Below, in pieces: positions 52,694 through 64,000 of a stretch of 64,000 nt of DNA. Source of the DNA: Seriola aureovittata (Eukaryota; Chordata; Actinopteri; Carangiformes; Carangidae). The position numbers and the translations under genes were made by a program. Every line of letters begins with the position of its first letter. Position 1 is the stretch's first letter. The stretch lies in contig NC_079386.1 of NCBI RefSeq assembly GCF_021018895.1, positions 7,058,835 to 7,122,834 on the forward strand, read 5' to 3'. The notes under the pieces were generated by a model. The model did no database searches and was not told the DNA's origin. It worked only from the letters and a program-made list of their open reading frames with translations.

Positions 52694-55691
52694 CTAGAGA
52701 CAAAGAAAAGTAAGAAAAGAGGAGGTCAGTTAAATAAACAGGCATGCTGTGCACAGGATGTGTAGTGAAATATAAAATATCTGCTGTAACTTGAATACTA
52801 GCCTGAATATTTTGACTATTGTGGAACTAAGGAGAAAGGCTTGAATACTGGACCGAAGCAGAGGAGAGGAGGGGGTGAAAGGATGGCTAGAAACTGCGTA
52901 AGAGTGGATACTGCAGTAGGGGGAGAGAGGGAAAATGAGGCTATTGATGGAGAGCGCGCCCAGGGAATATGAAAAGAGAACTCTGTCTGCTCATTTGGAG
53001 TGCAGGGGTGTGTGTGTGTATGTGTGCGTGCTCGTACTTGAATCCCTGCGTGAAGAAAAAGTTGAGCCATTTTGTGGGACCTCGCATTGGAAAAAAGAGG
53101 CCATTTTAGTTTTAATTGTTGGGGCTAGGATTACAGTAAAGCTGAGACATTTTATGGTTTTGATTAGTGGAATATAGGAAATGAATGTGTATTGTCATGC
53201 TTTTTGCTTTGTTTTCTTTTGACTGCAAATGTGTTCCTGCGTGTATCTAATGAGTGAGTGCTTGCGTGGGATAATAATGAAAAAAGCGCTTTGAATGTGT
53301 CCTCATTTTAAGTGTTTGAGCAGCCGTTAGAACTAAAGCAGAGAATAGGTGAACAATAGAGAGACAGTGAGAGGGAAAAACAATGAGGAGAGGTGGTGAT
53401 AAGAATGGAGGGGCACAGGCTTTACGTAAGTTGTATGTGCTTGGCTCAGTGTGTGTGTGCGTGTTCATGGTTGTATATGTTTGTATTTAGGACATACTTG
53501 AATGACAATCTGTGTATTTTCATGTTAGTGGGTTTGTGTATGTGACCTGTTAGAGTAAAAGTGTGCGTGTGTGGGAGACTGCAGCACAGCTCAAGTGTCT
53601 GTCGCTGATGGGTATGACTTTGCCCTCTGCTGTCCACCCCTCTTGTGTGGGCAAGTGTGTGTGTGTTTCTGTGTTTCTGTGTTGCTGCTCTGAATATTTT
53701 GTCAGTGACTTCTTTTTTCTTTCCTCTCCTGTAGTTTCTCTCCGAATCCCTCTCTATCTGTCCTTTTTCACGCTACATCAAAGAGCTTATTTGTATTGTC
53801 TATTGCTAACATTCAAGCTCCCCTCAGACTTGAGCTACATCCTATAAATGCCATCTAGTGTGACTCAGACACCGGGGGACCCACTGCAGAAGGCGCCTAA
53901 CCTTACTCTGCTTACAATGCATTCAAAATAAAGAGACCAAGGACAGCAGCTATTTAGCCTACTTGTCTTTATCTTGAATTTTGAATTCTCACAAATATAT
54001 TTATATTTGTGTTGCATAAATAAGGGGATTAGCTTTCTTGAATAATGCTAAGTTATCTGGGAAACAAAAGAGGGGTCTACTCAAAGGCAGAACCATAAAC
54101 TTGGGATACAGTGCTGTGAAGAAGGAATATTGATCACTGATTTTCACTGCCTTCTTGAGGCTTACAAAGTGAACACAATTGTAATTTTCTGAACTAATGC
54201 CCAGAATATCAACCATTGCACTGCTATAATTTAGGATTAAAAGTGCTTTTTGCAAAGAACAGCGTGTGGCAAACTCGGTTACACTGCCTTAGCGAATCTC
54301 CTGGAGTGATTTGAATAGCAAGGACTGGCACAGAAATGCCTCCAAACTAATTTCCTGCAGAAGCTCAGTATGATTTGATAAGGAATTACAATGTACTGTC
54401 TGACACTCCCAGTCCCAGTATAATCTCAACGGACACATGGGGCAGTCTCATTAAAATATGCCTTATCCTGTGGTCATAAGGTCACTATAGATTGCTCTCT
54501 AACACTGTCACAAATTCGCCAATTAACTAATTCTCTTTGCTTGAGCAACTTTGGGACCAGGTGTGTGTTACCATGGTAAAGGCCCATTATTCTAGAGAAA
54601 GCAGCTCTTTATATAATATCCACACATTACATTTTCATGACCAGTCAACTTAGAATAAACCTAGAATATTAGTAATATCCTTCTTTCATGCAAATTCATT
54701 ACAAATTCCAAACAAGCATAAAAAATAAATAAATAAACTGCAGACACTTGAACAATTGCATGGTCTAAGAAGAGGGCATACTAAAGCCAATTTGCTATAA
54801 TGTCCCAGGAAATGCTGGTATCCAACTCTTTACACAAGTGAATTAGCTTGAATGTCTGCTCCAACTGTTGGCCTTCACTTAAATAAACTCTGATTGTTCA
54901 AAGTGTCGGGTAGCTCTGTGAAATGATGGACACTGACTACATTGCAAGGCCCAAAACTTCAGAGTGATAACTAGAATTGGAAATGAAAGTAGCAAAATGA
55001 AGGTTTAGAGTACATACTTTTTATATTTCTACAGAAAAGAGCGAGGCACCTCAAGAAAGTGAAATCAAACCAAGGCATTATACCCAAATATATCAGGAAT
55101 GAAAACCTAAAATGAAAGCCCGTCTTGGGGAATCAGTCACAGTGGAGGACTGCGAATTACCCTTGTAAAAGTCCAGTAGTAAAGGCAGTGGGATACTTAA
55201 TCAGATTTCCCACATGAAATATGCAAGAAGCGGCACTCATAACGCTCCTGCTGCCTCTCTGTCTGAATAAAAAGCCCCGGTCATGTTATAGGCTTATAAA
55301 AGGCCCTGAGAAATATTACAGTGGTGTCAGTTCATCCAGAGCCTTTATGTGTCTACGTATAATTGATAGATCCCGCGAGGCACAGACTTGACCATCATTG
55401 TGGGGAGTCATGTTCGGCTGAGGGGCTGCCTCTCTTTAACAAAGGTTATATTTAAATGGCTTTTCTCTTACTTTGATTCACTGTCATGTTAATGCATGCT
55501 GGTTTCCTTACTTTTCCCATGTCGCTCAGTGTCTCAGTTTGATTAATCTAGCCGATAGACAGTTACAAGCTTTATTGGATCCAGTGCTGGAAAAGAAGAC
55601 TGTATTGTTATACAAGCAGTATTTGTTGCTGAATCCCTATCTACTATCTGATATATGCTTGCATTATGAATTATCCTGCACCAAATGAGTT

Positions 55692-55709
55692 TGTGTGTGT
55701 ATATATATA

Positions 55710-55774
<65 letters not shown>

Positions 55775-55793
55775 ATATATATGTGTGTGTGTG
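55692..55793. repeat. Compound (TG)n(TA)n microsatellite
   Basis: A central TA array of about 48 bases (55719-55766) is flanked on both sides by TGTGTG and TATATA blocks, giving an almost mirror-like layout. TA runs of this kind extrude cruciforms easily. Confidence 0.95.
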
Positions 55794-55969
55794 GATTACC
55801 AAAACAACCGAATGCTTCTTGCAGTCTGCACTATGATACATTGGGACACAGCATCAAGCTGTTCAATTGGTCCTCCATTGTGTGACCGTGACTCACAACC
55901 ATGCACACACCTTGAATGAATCCTTTAGTCATTTTTCTAATCTTGCTATTCATTATCTGTACCTTTATT

Positions 55970-56640
55970 CACTCTATCCTCCATTCTTCCCTGTATCTTT
56001 CTTTTCAGCTCTTTTTCGATCCTCCCTCCCTCAGTCTCTCCTCCTCATTCTTTTTCCATCCATCTTTTATGAACAGATTTCCATCTTTTCACTGTTTGGA
56101 CACTCCCTCTTATCTGTCAGTGTCGTTTGCTTTTTTCACCACTTTGTAATCACCCATCCTCTCTTTCCCTTTACCTAAATCTGCAGTAATACACCTTCTT
56201 TCTTGGCACCTTTTACTTTGACTTAAAGTTTTTGTTATGTTCATTTGCTCTGCTCATCTCTACTCCTCTTTTGTCTCTCTCCGTCTCTTTTACCTCCTCT
56301 GTGTTTCTGCAGCCAATCAGCTCAGCTCACTGCAAATCCTCAGCCGATTCTCACCGGGCGCCACCTGACCTCCCAGCCTTTCCCCATTTTGCAGTCACTG
56401 TACTATGTCTCTATTAGCCACAGCTATAACCGTGTACCATTATTCAGCATCCAAGGTCACTCCAGCTCCCCTCTTCCTTCTCCTCTCCTCATCATTTCCT
56501 CTTTATCTCCCTCTGCTCTTCCATCCTCCTAATCCTCCCCTCTCCTCTCCTCTTATTTTTCCCTGCCACCTCTCCATTTGCCCTCATCTTATATTTCTCA
56601 TCACCACTCCTTTCCTCTGCTCCACCACTGCTCCCTCCGT
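55970..56640 (+). repeat. Pyrimidine-rich block in the LRFN4 intron
   Basis: TCTCTCC, CTCCTC and TTCC-rich sequence. Open frames here (55867-56653, several) are compositional artefacts. Confidence 0.8.
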
Positions 56641-57214
56641 TATGAGATCGTGAATCACCTCTGTGGTTGTTTTTGCCACTCTGACTGCGACAGAAATAGG
56701 CAAGCAAATTCACTGAAATATACATGGAAGACCCGGACACATGCATCTTTGATATGCTGATTCGCTACTACTCACTGCATTATGCATTTTTAACCATATT
56801 TACATGCCTATTGTCATATGTATATGTAAATATGCAGCTCTGTGGTATGCATACGCATACTGGACAGATGAAATGATTTTCACCTTAATCCTTAGTGTTC
56901 TTCAGACAATATATGTTCATGAATATAAAGTGGTCCCCATATGAGTTGAGCTACTGTTCTGAAATAAAATGAATTGATTTATTGAGTTGGTTTTGTCAGG
57001 GAGGCAGGGGTTATTGTTCTCATTGCATCCCTGTATTTGCAGATGCTGGCATTGTGCTCTGTCACCTAACATACCAAGAACGTGTGTGTCTGTTTCTGTG
57101 CTTCTAATTATGGTTAAACCCTGCAAAGGCGCGCGCACACACAGATGCAGAGGGAAAGTGAAAGAGACAAGGGAGTGCTTTGTTCAAGCTGGTGACACAG
57201 AAACGAGTAATTAT

Positions 57215-58345
57215 TAGTACTCAGGAGAGAGAGGGGGAGAGAGGAAAAGAAAAGACTGATAGAAGACGGGATAAAGGAGTGGTAGAATCCTGTCCCCCTT
57301 TCCACATCTTTCTTTCCCTCTCTCTTCCTCTTCTTCTCGTGTTCTCTTGCGGCCTCATTCCTTCCTCTTTTTTTTTTTTCTCTCTATCTGCGTTACCGAG
57401 TCTGGTGGTCTGACACCAGACAAGATTGGGCACAGAGAGCAAGAGACAGAGGAGGGAGAGAGAAGGAGAGAGAGAGAAGAGGAGGAACAACAAAGCAATT
57501 ATCTCCTCTTCTGGCTGACATCTATACTGCCCTCGTTTCCTTTTTCCCATGTCATGTCTTTTGTTCGTTTACCCTTTCCTCCATTTTTGGTCTTGATTTG
57601 TCGGACTGTTTACTATCTCGTTGGCTGTCTCCCTCAATTTAGTCTGATCTCTTCTTCTGTTTTCCTTGATCTGTCTTTCTGCCTGTCTCTCCCCCAACCC
57701 CTCCCTTCTGGATTTTGTTTCATCCCTCCTTCTGTCTTTTCGCCTTCCTTAATCTATCCCTCTCTCTCGGCTCTCTCATTTGGCCTGATTTTCTTGCTCT
57801 GCCTGATTCAGTTGTTTTCTCTCTCATTCCCATTCCTTTTTTTATGACCTCCTTCTCCTCCCCAATCCCCCAGTATTTGTCTGTCTCCATTATTTCTCCC
57901 TATTTTCTCCTCATTTTACTTTAACCACATGATAAAAGGTAGTATGAATCTCGCTGTCTGTCCCTTTCTGCCTCCCTTACCCACTTCCTCCCTTTCTCTG
58001 ATCTTACAGTATAATATAAGATGACATATGTATTGAGTGCTGACCCTTTCTCTCTCCTTTCCTTCATCTGCCTCTGATGTGAGTTGACACATGTATTGAC
58101 ACAGTAGTTTAACACTTAATTACATCTTCCCCTGGGGTACAACTCTCAACCTAGTTTTGTCCCTCCTCTCCCAAATCCCCTCCCTCCCTCCCTCCCCTCC
58201 TTTTCTTTCCTCCATCCTTTTGGCCTTGTGCGTCTTTGCTCTTTTCTTCTTTCCTCCCTCTTTCTCCATTTTTGTCTCTGCATGCCTCCTCCCTTCCTCA
58301 CTGTTATCTCTCCTTGCATCCTTATCTATCCCTGCCTCAGCAGAT
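57215..58345 (+). repeat. Alternating purine and pyrimidine blocks
   Basis: Purine 57215-57275, pyrimidine 57298-57385, purine 57425-57490, then pyrimidine-rich to 58345, on the same strand. The first four blocks could pair with each other as GA/CT stems. Confidence 0.75.
58177..58200 (-). other. G-quadruplex motif (five G-runs with single-A loops)
   Basis: The + strand is (CCCT)n-like. The minus strand therefore has five runs of three or four G separated by single A, the pattern of very stable parallel quadruplexes. It lies in the sense strand of the LRFN4 intron. Confidence 0.8.
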
Positions 58346-60386
58346 GTACTTATCTTGTTTCTTGTATAATTTCTTGTATTAGTTACCAGTAGGCTAAAAT
58401 AAGAAGCTGCTATCATTTCTCCTGCAATATCATATTGTGCAATACATGACAGAAACTGAAAGTATCTCTGGATGTTTGATTTCTCCAGTGGATGAAAATA
58501 GTTCATACAGTGTACCACATATTTTTTTAAACTTATTTATAGATTGGTTCAGTACTCTGTCAAATATTAGTCGGATACGGTGTGTAATTAGTGTCAGCAA
58601 TGAGTGGCATTGCCATACACCTAATTTTGAGGTTCTACTTTTTCAGTCCTTTTATTTCCCTCTCCGTTTGTGACTCATTACCTATGACCTCATCTGTCTA
58701 TTTCTCAGCATGCTGCTTTCCTGTGGCTGTCAAACTCTCCCCCTGTCCTTTTTAACTCTGCGTCCCTTTTCTGAGACTCTACTTTCATTATTCTCATTAT
58801 TTCTTAAACTCTGCGTGATTCTCTCTCCAACTTCCTCCTCTTTCTTTCCCTCTGATCGTTTCTGGCCCCATTAAATTCTGTGCCAAACTTGACACTATGA
58901 GTGCCCAGCAGGAAGGTTGATCCTGTTGTAACTGGAGCTAAATGTGAAAATTGTCAAAGCCCTTCCACTCCTGCCTGCACACTTTGAGGACTTCTGAATC
59001 TCATGAAAGACTTTTTGGCTCTGACGTGTACAAGTATGATACAGATGCCCTTGCTGCCGTCCCTTATGTACTGTGATTCATAAAGTATCGACAACTTCTT
59101 TCCCAACAGATTGCCAGTGTTTTTAAAAAGGTACATCTTCAGTACACTTAAAAAAAACAAAAAAACACCAGGAGCACAAAAGAAAGAAACTAACTACATG
59201 TTATATAATTTAGAAATATTTACTAAGGTATCTCCATTTCAGTATTTACGCAGTGTTTGGACTCAATGACACCTATACTGTAAAATGTAACACAATTCCA
59301 TTAAAATAGCCTTGTGACAAATAATATTGTCGTGAAGCTCTGAGTTGTGCTATTGTGCTTTTGTATGTGATATTTACTTCATGTCAGATGGGTTTTTAGA
59401 CTGGCAGAGAGGTGATAATTCAACCGTATGGATGCTTTTTGTGGCATTGTCTGCCCTTCAGTACAACAACTACCAAAGACTCAACACATTTCTGACACAT
59501 CCTCAACAAAAAACATAATCAACTTGACAGATGCATGTTTTGTAACATTTTTCATGATTTTTCTTTTGGTTTATGTCCACCCGTGTATGTTCTGTGGTAG
59601 TTAAGATTAAATAAACTCTTCAGCTCTGTGTGAAAGGCCCTGTAAATGTGAAATTGTATGAAAATAGAACTTTTGCTGAGAAGATCAGATGAATTTTCTA
59701 ACAGATGGAATCACAGAGGTCACTTTGAAAATGCTGGCTCATTAAAATGGAGGGACATTCTTTCTCCTGTTCTTTGTCCTTCAGGTGGGCTGTGCCCATG
59801 TTTGGGCGAGAAAGACATGCCACTGTGGTAATTTCCCACATTCGCAACACAGCCTCAGGAAATCCTTGGTTATATTATTTCTGAGATTTTCAGAATATCT
59901 GAACGCCATCTCATATTGGATAGTGTAGGACATTCTTTTCTAATAAAATCAAGTGTGACACTGTAATGTTGTGGCAAAGCTCCAGGAAGGAAGCTTAGTT
60001 GGTGGTGTCAGGGGAGCTAAGGTTGACAGGGTGACCAGTGCCCAGCGGAGGCCACATGGGCAACGTCCCACCTGGCTCTGTCACATACGCCACCAGAATT
60101 AGACAAGCCATGCTAAAATGGAAGCTGGTGTTGTCTAGCATGTGACTGACCTTTTTATAGATGATTAAATCTGGCAGCCACACAATGTGCTCTGTTGTTC
60201 TGTAATCTGTTTAAACATTATATACCACTATCTCACTGTGTAACTCACTTTTTGTCAGTCATTGGAGACTAGATGCTCCCTTTTTTCTTATCTTGTCTTT
60301 CCTCGCTTTCTTTTCTTAAAACATCTGTTTTCCTCTCTTTCTGTCTCTCTCACTCAGCTCAGTTCAGTCCACCTGTCAAAACCCAT

Positions 60387-60418
60387 GCAGCAGCAGCAGC
60401 AACAAAAACAACAACAAA
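60387..60418 (+). repeat. CAG/CAA trinucleotide run
   Basis: Four to five CAG units pass into CAA/AAC units. It lies in the LRFN4 intron, with no reading frame worth assigning. Confidence 0.85.
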
Positions 60419-61554
60419 ATATGAACACAAATCCCTGATAGAAAATATAAAATCTCACTCTTCCATTCCCTCCTTTTGAATTCATAAGCCAGACTTCCTT
60501 TTGCTAACTCTCTTTTCTCAGACTTGCTAGCTGGTTTGATATTGGCACTGGCACATTGATAACATGATAGAAAGCTATACTGGAAGTCCCTGACTGCATT
60601 GTGGTAGGCTTTCTTTCAAGTGCTGCCCTCTTCCATTTTGCCTTTAGCTGTCCTTGGAGACAGATTTCCCTACTTCCTTCCTCAAAGCCCTCAGACTTCG
60701 TGTCTCCTCTTTGAACATTTCTCCTCCCTTTTTCAATTCGGTGGGAAGTTAATATCTCAATTTCACCTTTTGGATAGGCGCTACATCTGTCTCTCCTTTG
60801 TGACAGTTGTCGCCGCCTTCTGTTTTGATGGCGGTGTGATTTGTTTAGAGTTTACTCTAACTTCAGATCGCTTACTCCCTCTTCGCTGAATTTCAGCAGC
60901 TCTCCAGTGACACTGGTTGCCTTGGCTCAGTCATTCTCACTTATCTCTCTGCTATTTTATTTCTGTGTGCGTCTCTTTGTGTCTAGCAGCATTTTCTTGT
61001 CTAAAGCTGCACAGCTGCTGCACCTTCACCTCTACTGATGCCGCCGTTTCATTATCTCCTTAAAGTTTGTTCCCTTAGAGAAAAGCATTTTAACTGTGTC
61101 ACCGTTTTGTGTTTACGTGCTGAATTCATCCAGGGCATTTTAATGCATCTCAATACATCAACCCCACAACAAATACTGCTTTGTTTAATATCAGTGTCCA
61201 GGTTTTGTTACAAATTTATCAAAGGGTTAGTTTGACTCTGAAGCTGGGCTAGATGAGGTGTCACCTTCTCTCTGAATTTATAGATGCATTATTTGCTACA
61301 AGCCTTGGTTTCTAGAGTTAAACATCTTTACTCTACAAACGTTAGCAGTTAAGTAGCAAGTCAACTCACCTATTGGAATATTTTCTGTAGAGAAAGTAAT
61401 GCAGCCGATCAGCATGGGAGCTTAGATCTCATTCAGTTCATTCAATTCAATCATTTAATTAGTTCTCCATGTGTAATTGCCACAAATATGTCATGGGATT
61501 GTACAGAATCTGCACTCATCTGTTTTGATGTGGCATTTCAATGGGACACCTCTG

Positions 61555-62345
61555 CGCCTACGTCCTTTCATCCACACATCCCTCTCTCTAGCAGTGGATC
61601 GCTTTGCTGCAGGGCTTTCACCACGCTGTGTTGTCTCTATTTCCTCTCCCTCCTTCTCCCTTGTGACATTATTCCTTTTGTATGATTTTTAAAAGACTAT
61701 TTCCCATCGCTGTTATTCCAAATTTCTTTGGGCTCCATCCTCTCCTCCCTCTTTCTCTTTCATTATGTTGGTCCTCCCAACTACCAAGCTCTCTCTTTCT
61801 TTTTTCCATACCCAGGTGTGTTTTCTGTTGTGTACACAGATTTTCTCTCTTATTCTATTCCAGTGATGGATTTAAATACCTCCCCTCAATCACTCCACCC
61901 TCATTTCCAGGCTTTTTCCTTGAGGACCATTTGGGCCCACCCCTCTATCTTCTCCCCCTCACTGTCTGTCAGTCTCTCCCCATTCACCCATCCTTCTTTC
62001 ATCTCAATCTCTCCCCTGGTAATTTGGGTAGAAACCATCCCCTATCTTTGCCTTCTCCCTCAATCCCTCTCCTCCACCTCCTGAGATCTCAACGGCCTCA
62101 TTCCTACCTTGAAATTCAACCGTTCTTCATGTCTGGCTCTATCAATCACTCAAACAATTCGTTTTTCCTGCCCATCCGTCTTTTTTCCATTCAACCTTGG
62201 CTGCCATTTTCCATACTTTCCCTCAATCCTTCTGATTATACCAACAGTTTTTCACACATCCAATCATCTTTCCATCCGTTTGTCTTCCCTGTTCCTTTCC
62301 TGTCATATGGTTGGCTCCCTTTACCCCTTCTCGATACCACTTAAA
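61555..62345 (+). repeat. Pyrimidine-rich block in the LRFN4 intron
   Basis: C/T-rich simple sequence spanning a 220-codon open frame (61682-62344) that is Ser/Leu/Pro/Phe-rich. I see no domain, and the frame is best explained by composition. Confidence 0.8.
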
Positions 62346-63865
62346 GCTTAGTGCCATCTTTATAATACCTTGGGGAAACCACATTCAATCCCGCATCCGT
62401 GCAGAATGAAATCAAAAACATAAATACACATAATGCCATGATGGCAGTCCCTGCACAACTTTTTCTCTCCTCGTCTTATTCCATCTCACTATTTGGGGTT
62501 TTGCTGTAGCAACAACCACACACATAAATGTTTCATCAGTCTGTGCTTGTAAATACTGAGGCAGTAAACTCTGAATACAGACACAATTCATGTGCAGTGC
62601 AGTAGTTATACATCTTCACCAGGTAGCTCCTGTTATATTTTGAAAGAAAAGACTTCTGTCCTGCATCGGTCCATCTTATTTCTTCATGTTTGACTCATTT
62701 ACTCTCTTCTCGTCCTCTTCAATCAGACTTCACATATCTCCCCATGTTTCTGTTCATATTTGAGATGTTAGTTTTTAAGGGCTTCTGATTCACAATGTGA
62801 GCACAGAAAGTGTGAAACGGAAAAGGTTTGTTCTACATACTCCTTGCTTTGAATTGTTCTTCTTATCGTAGTAGAACTTCTCGTCTTTTTTTGCTATAGA
62901 CTCGAGGCTTCCAGTGTACAAATTGGCTCACAGAGATGCATAGAAAGAGTGAGCAAAGAGCTTTGCAAAGGCTTTCTTAGGGATGCAGAATAGGTTTTCA
63001 CCTCATGTTTATCCAAAAGTGAAGCCTTAACTCATAAGACAGGGTGTGGTGGTGGTCTTTAAATAATTTGTGGTAACAAGAAGAACGTTGCAGCCCTTAA
63101 CCTCAAATCTGGTCTATAAATGTTTGATTATTTTTCTGCCTCTGAGAGCATGTTGAGTAAACATGGACACTGAAGTGTGGGGGGGGGTCTTATTTTAAAT
63201 GCAAAGTGACATTGCTCACTGAAGATTTAAATGTTACTTCAAATTAAAAATGACATCTACCATCAAGTTCCTCTGTTACTTCCCCATTAATACTGGCACA
63301 TGCTACTGTATGTCACTAAATGTTGCTGTAGATGTATCTTGCATTCAGAGTCAGACACTTTCTGCTTGCCTCAAGATGTTACAGAATCTTAGAATGTCAC
63401 TAACCTTAAAAATCTCTCCTCCCTCAAAATCCCCTTTATTCATTAAACATTTTCTCCACTTGCTCTGCCGCCCTACTCTCATCCATATGCACTAACTGTT
63501 CACCTGTTGGGTTTGTATGTCATAGACTGATGGAGATAAATTATTAACTACCTTCGCCCCTCTATCCCTTCATCTGTCTCCCCATTCATCCTTCCCTTGA
63601 GCGATCCACTCGTCCATGTACAAGGTGAACAGTTGCACTACTGAAGTGTCATGCTGTAATGGATAAATATTTAAGGGTTTTTGCATGAAAAAAGGGAGGA
63701 AGGAACTGACAAAAATGAAAGGTGGTTGCAAGAAAAGGAGAAGCTGTAAGACAATAACCAATACCTGTTGGCAAGTATCAAAGCTATTGTTAGAGTTGCA
63801 AATACAGTATGGCGACCATTGTTTACATGGTGTGTAATGTAAATAGTTAATAAGGTTTAACTGAC

Positions 63866-64000
63866 CTGTAGATGAGGGTCTCGTCTGCGGTGCAGTTGTA
63901 CTGTATCTGATACATCCAGACAACATAAGCTGCAGACGAACGCCCCAAATCCCATCGGACCTGAGCCGAGGTTGATGTAACCCCTTGTACTCCCACCATC
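63866..64000 (-). CDS. lrfn4: LRFN4 (SALM3), fibronectin type III exon, partial at the window edge
   Basis: Seen: on the minus strand the last 135 nt of the window are open. They read from MVGVQGVTSTSAQVRWDLG through VVWMYQIQYNC to TADETLIY, then two bases (AG) of a split codon, followed by donor GTCAGT at 63865-63860. The split codon is completed by the first base of the exon at 52693 to give Arg, so the reading frame joins exactly across the intron. The SAQVRWD and YQIQYN strands are typical of the single FN3 domain of the LRFN/SALM family, which follows the N-terminal leucine-rich repeats and Ig domain. Those parts, with the signal peptide and start codon, must lie beyond 64000. The NCT is a possible N-glycosylation sequon in the extracellular domain. 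The assignment to LRFN4 rests mainly on the other exon and on PC synteny. Confidence 0.92.

Larger units (their letters stand above)
52694..63865 (-). other. lrfn4: LRFN4 intron (11.2 kb) splitting the FN3 domain
   Basis: Defined directly by donor GTCAGT at 63865-63860 and acceptor TCTCTAG ending at 52694, joining a phase-2 codon. The intron is mostly low-complexity C/T-rich DNA on the + strand (56.0-58.3 and 61.6-62.3 kb), with one (TA)n array at 55.7 kb. A short GC-richer patch near 60.0 kb is commented on in the findings. The 53.2-55.6 and 58.4-59.9 kb stretches show nothing nameable. Confidence 0.9.

Noticed and set aside
57347..57847. 166-codon open frame on +
   Set aside because: It crosses alternating purine and pyrimidine blocks; the translation switches from Phe/Ser runs to Glu/Arg runs, as expected of simple sequence.
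61682..62344. 220-codon open frame on +
   Set aside because: It lies in C/T-rich simple sequence; Ser/Leu/Pro/Phe dominate, other frames are open too, and no domain is visible.

Overview
The window reads as vertebrate, most likely teleost fish, genomic DNA. It is AT-rich, almost entirely intronic, full of long (TG)n/(CA)n arrays and polypurine/polypyrimidine tracts, and littered with degraded interspersed repeats whose sequence styles I recognise as common in bony fish. Only two genes can be supported. One is a single internal exon of pyruvate carboxylase (PC) on the + strand (17528-17710). The other is the 3' part of LRFN4 (SALM3, a synaptic adhesion molecule) on the - strand: a fibronectin type III exon cut by the right edge (63866-64000) and the terminal coding exon (51364-52693).

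Layout. 1-17527 is PC intron with dinucleotide arrays at 3.7 and 6.0 kb, purine-rich blocks at 6.5-7.5 kb, a dispersed repeat at 10.4 kb and an interspersed repeat with inverted ends at 15.5 kb. 17528-17710 is the PC exon, from the end of the biotin carboxylase region. 17711-51363 is the next PC intron. It holds a nest of DNA-transposon-like repeats at 22.9-25.1 kb, an L2-like LINE 3' end at 34.3 kb, an inverted-repeat element at 41.0 kb, a tRNA-SINE-like unit at 43.7 kb, and several purine or pyrimidine blocks. 51364-52693 is the last LRFN4 exon, 52694-63865 is an 11.2-kb LRFN4 intron dominated by pyrimidine-rich DNA, and the FN3 exon then runs off the edge.

The genes do not work in one pathway. 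PC is a mitochondrial anaplerotic enzyme and LRFN4 is a neuronal membrane protein. Their relationship is positional: LRFN4 appears to lie inside a PC intron on the opposite strand. From memory, human PC and LRFN4 on 11q13 have the same nested antisense arrangement, so this looks like an old, conserved configuration, provided the PC exons resume beyond position 64000.

I found no bacterial-type system, CRISPR array, rRNA gene or intact transposase, and nothing that amounts to a new biological system. The most interesting points are the nested gene pair, the greatly lengthened LRFN4 cytoplasmic tail with a conserved C-terminal core, and the nested transposon island.
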